Assembly (NCBI RefSeq): GCF_001855385.1
Contig: NZ_MKIE01000003.1
Coordinates: forward strand, 124,001-188,000
DNA from: Andreesenia angusta
GTDB lineage: Bacteria > Bacillota > Clostridia > Tissierellales > Gottschalkiaceae
DNA length: 64,000 bases
Reading direction: 5' to 3'
The stretch's first letter is position 1; every line of letters starts with the position of its first letter. A program made the position numbers and the translations under genes. Under the pieces are notes generated by a model that searched no databases, was not told the DNA's origin, and saw nothing but the letters and a program-made list of their open reading frames with translations. Of the stretch, positions 62,057 to 64,000 are shown piece by piece.

Positions 62057-63883
62057 ATGGGCAAAATTATAGGAATAGACTTGGGTACAACTAACTCTTG
62101 CGTTTCAGTTATGGAAGGTGGAGAGCCGGTAGTAATACCTAACTCAGAGGGAAATAGAACTACTCCATCGGTAGTTGCTTTTACAAAAGATGGAGAGAGA
62201 CTAGTTGGAGAGACAGCTAAGAGACAGGCTGTTACAAATCCAGATGGAACAGTTATATCTATAAAGAGACATATGGGAACAGACCACAAAGTGACTATAG
62301 GAGACAAGACTTACACTCCACAGGATATATCTGCGATGATACTTCAAAAGCTGAAGGCCGATGCAGAAGCTTATCTAGGAGAGACAGTTACAGACGCAGT
62401 TATAACTGTGCCTGCATACTTCTCAGACAGCCAGAGACAGGCTACAAAGGACGCAGGAAAGATAGCTGGACTAAACGTTCAGAGGATAATAAACGAGCCT
62501 ACAGCGGCATCACTTGCATACGGGCTTGACAAGGATGAAGAGAATCACAAGATAATGCTTTTCGACCTTGGTGGAGGTACTTTCGACGTATCTATACTAG
62601 AGCTAGGAGACGGAGTTTTCGACGTTATATCTACAAGCGGAGACAACCACTTAGGTGGAGATGACTTCGACGAAGCGCTTGTAGACTATATAGCTGAAGA
62701 GTTCAAGAAAGAGAACGGAGTAGACCTTAGAACTGACAAGATGGCGCTTCAAAGACTTAAGGAAGCAGCAGAGAAGGCCAAAAAGGAGCTTTCAAGCTCT
62801 ATAAACACAAATATAAACCTTCCTTTCATAACAGCTACTCAGGAAGGGCCAAAGCACTTGGACATGAACCTAAGTAGAGCTAAGTTCGACGAGATAACTC
62901 AGAGCCTTGTAGAGAGAACTATGGGACCTGTAAAGAAAGCGCTAAGCGATTCAGGACTTTCTACTTCAGAGCTAGACAAGGTTATACTAGTTGGAGGATC
63001 GACTAGAATACCGGCAGTTCAAGATGCAGTGAAGAAGATAACAGGAAAAGAAGCATACAAAGGAGTTAACCCAGACGAGGTTGTTGCCCTAGGTGCAGCT
63101 ATCCAGGGAGGAGTCTTGAGCGGAGAGGTAAAAGACGTACTTCTACTAGACGTAACACCGCTTTCACTTGGAATAGAGACTCTAGGTGGAGTATTTACAA
63201 AGCTTATAGAGAGAAACACAACTATCCCTACAAACAAGAGCCAGGTGTTCTCTACAGCGGCAGACAACCAAAACGCCGTGGACATCCACATACTTCAGGG
63301 AGAGCGTGAGATGGCTGGAGACAACAATAGCCTTGGAAGATTCCAGCTTACAGGTATACCACCAGCTCCAAGAGGAGTTCCACAGATAGAGGTTACTTTT
63401 GACATAGACGCAAACGGAATAGTGAATGTTTCAGCTAAGGACCTTGGAACAGGAGTAGAGCAGAAGATAACTATCACAGCTTCTACAAACCTGAGCGACG
63501 AAGAGATAGAGCAGAAAGTAAGAGATGCAGAGCAGCACGCTGAAGAAGACAAGAAGAGAAAAGAGCAGATAGAGATCAGAAACAACGCAGATTCTACTAT
63601 CTACCAGACAGAGAAGACTCTTAAAGAAGTTGAAGACAAGATATCTGCTGACGAAAAGGCGAAAGTGGAAGAGAAGCTTGAAGCGCTTAAGAAGTCTCTA
63701 GAAGGCGACAGCACAGAGGATATAAAGGCCAAGACAGACGAGCTTATGAATGAGTTCCACGCCATATCGCAGAAGATGTACGAGCAGGCTGCGCAAAATG
63801 CTGAATCAGCTGAAAGTGCAGAGCCTAAAGACGACAACGTAGTAGATGCAGAATACGAAGCTGTAGACGAAGACAACAAGTAA
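62057..63883 (+). CDS. dnaK: Molecular chaperone DnaK (Hsp70)
   Basis: DnaK binds unfolded peptides in an ATP-driven cycle. The 608-residue protein has an actin-like ATPase domain ([37 protein letters not shown]) and a substrate-binding domain starting at [17 protein letters not shown], with a C-terminal lid rich in Glu and Lys. Its length and missing insertion in the ATPase domain are those of Gram-positive DnaK. Codons are strongly biased, consistent with high expression. The start ATG follows AAGGAGG. Confidence 0.98.
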   Translation: MGKIIGIDLGTTNSCVSVMEGGEPVVIPNSEGNRTTPSVVAFTKDGERLVGETAKRQAVTNPDGTVISIKRHMGTDHKVTIGDKTYTPQDISAMILQKLKADAEAYLGETVTDAVITVPAYFSDSQRQATKDAGKIAGLNVQRIINEPTAASLAYGLDKDEENHKIMLFDLGGGTFDVSILELGDGVFDVISTSGDNHLGGDDFDEALVDYIAEEFKKENGVDLRTDKMALQRLKEAAEKAKKELSSSINTNINLPFITATQEGPKHLDMNLSRAKFDEITQSLVERTMGPVKKALSDSGLSTSELDKVILVGGSTRIPAVQDAVKKITGKEAYKGVNPDEVVALGAAIQGGVLSGEVKDVLLLDVTPLSLGIETLGGVFTKLIERNTTIPTNKSQVFSTAADNQNAVDIHILQGEREMAGDNNSLGRFQLTGIPPAPRGVPQIEVTFDIDANGIVNVSAKDLGTGVEQKITITASTNLSDEEIEQKVRDAEQHAEEDKKRKEQIEIRNNADSTIYQTEKTLKEVEDKISADEKAKVEEKLEALKKSLEGDSTEDIKAKTDELMNEFHAISQKMYEQAAQNAESAESAEPKDDNVVDAEYEAVDEDNK

Positions 63884-63895
63884 TAGAACACGCAG

Positions 63896-63934
63896 ACATC
63901 AAAGCTGAATTGTATTTGGCTTTGATGTTTGTAG
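63896..63934 (+). terminator. Hairpin between dnaK and dnaJ, possible partial terminator
   Basis: ACATCAAAGC (63896-63905) pairs perfectly with GCTTTGATGT (63919-63928), followed by TTGTAGTTT. The T-tract is interrupted, so read-through to dnaJ is likely. Confidence 0.6.
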
Positions 63935-63966
63935 TTTAGAGAATAAAGAACGCAGGTGGTGAATAG

Positions 63967-64000
63967 ATGCAAAAGAGAGACTATTATGAGGTCTTAGGTG
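63967..64000 (+). CDS. dnaJ: Chaperone DnaJ (Hsp40), N-terminal fragment, cut by window end
   Basis: Only 11 codons are visible: MQKRDYYEVLG, the start of a J domain (the HPD motif would lie further on). The ATG follows AGGTGGTG and lies 83 bases after dnaK, in the usual hrcA-grpE-dnaK-dnaJ order. Confidence 0.9.
   Translation, partial: MQKRDYYEVLG

Noticed and set aside
1..64000. Insertion sequences, phage genes, CRISPR arrays, rRNA, other tRNA genes
   Set aside because: I looked for direct and inverted repeats, transposase-like motifs, regularly spaced repeats and tRNA-like folds and found none besides selC and the short regulatory repeats listed.

Overview
The window looks like a contiguous piece of a chromosome from an anaerobic, amino-acid-using clostridium. 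Pointers are the Rnf complex, the gene order around mreBCD-minCDE and rplU-prp-rpmA-obg, the very frequent use of ATA for Ile and AGA/AGG for Arg, strong GGAGG ribosome binding sites, frequent TTG starts, and a complete selenocysteine (Sec) system. Selenoprotein-rich, glycine-reducing genera such as Peptoclostridium would fit, but that assignment is inference. The DNA is gene-dense. There is no transposase, phage gene, CRISPR array or rRNA, and no stretch over 300 bases without an assignable feature.

Layout. 1-4526: the end of an rnfCDGEAB operon (rnfC truncated by the window edge), closed by a terminator. 4664-12690: a NusG-II membrane protein, a Gx-type transporter, maf, radC, then the rod-shape genes mreB, mreC, mreD and an unusually long PBP2. 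12730-14521: minCDE. 14627-18693: a B12-binding radical SAM protein, its partner, and RNase G. 18690-19758: rplU-prp-rpmA with a promoter and an L21 leader. 19841-24368: obg, yhbY, nadD, yqeK, an LCP enzyme, rsfS and ridA. A D,D-carboxypeptidase (24398-25654) lies on the minus strand.

25806-33156 is the most distinctive block: comEA, selD, selA, selB, a two-component pair, and the tRNA-Sec gene selC with its own promoter and terminator. selD carries an in-frame TGA at codon 16, exactly where other SelD proteins have the catalytic Cys or Sec, so the enzyme that makes selenophosphate is probably itself a selenoprotein. Machine ORF calling misses its first 24 codons.

33218-43050: a cold-shock gene with a structured leader, ywbE, a Usp protein, addB-addA (recombinational repair) and glutaminyl-tRNA synthetase. 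43114-47666: argCJBD behind a consensus promoter with repeated operator-like motifs. 47712-50534: a PgpA-family gene (minus), a MazG-like gene with a Crp/Fnr regulator and a previously uncalled 44-residue membrane protein, and an ornithine carbamoyltransferase behind a perfect consensus promoter. 50659-56269: three prepilin-like genes, comEC and holA. 56312-60309: rpsT (minus), lepB, lepA, hemW. 60332-64000: the CIRCE-controlled heat-shock operon hrcA-grpE-dnaK-dnaJ (dnaJ cut by the window edge).

Functional themes are ion-motive electron transfer (Rnf), cell shape and division (Mre/PBP2/Min), ribosome maturation and regulation (Obg, YhbY, RsfS, Prp, LepA), Sec incorporation, DNA uptake and repair (ComEA, ComEC, AddAB), arginine metabolism, and stress response.
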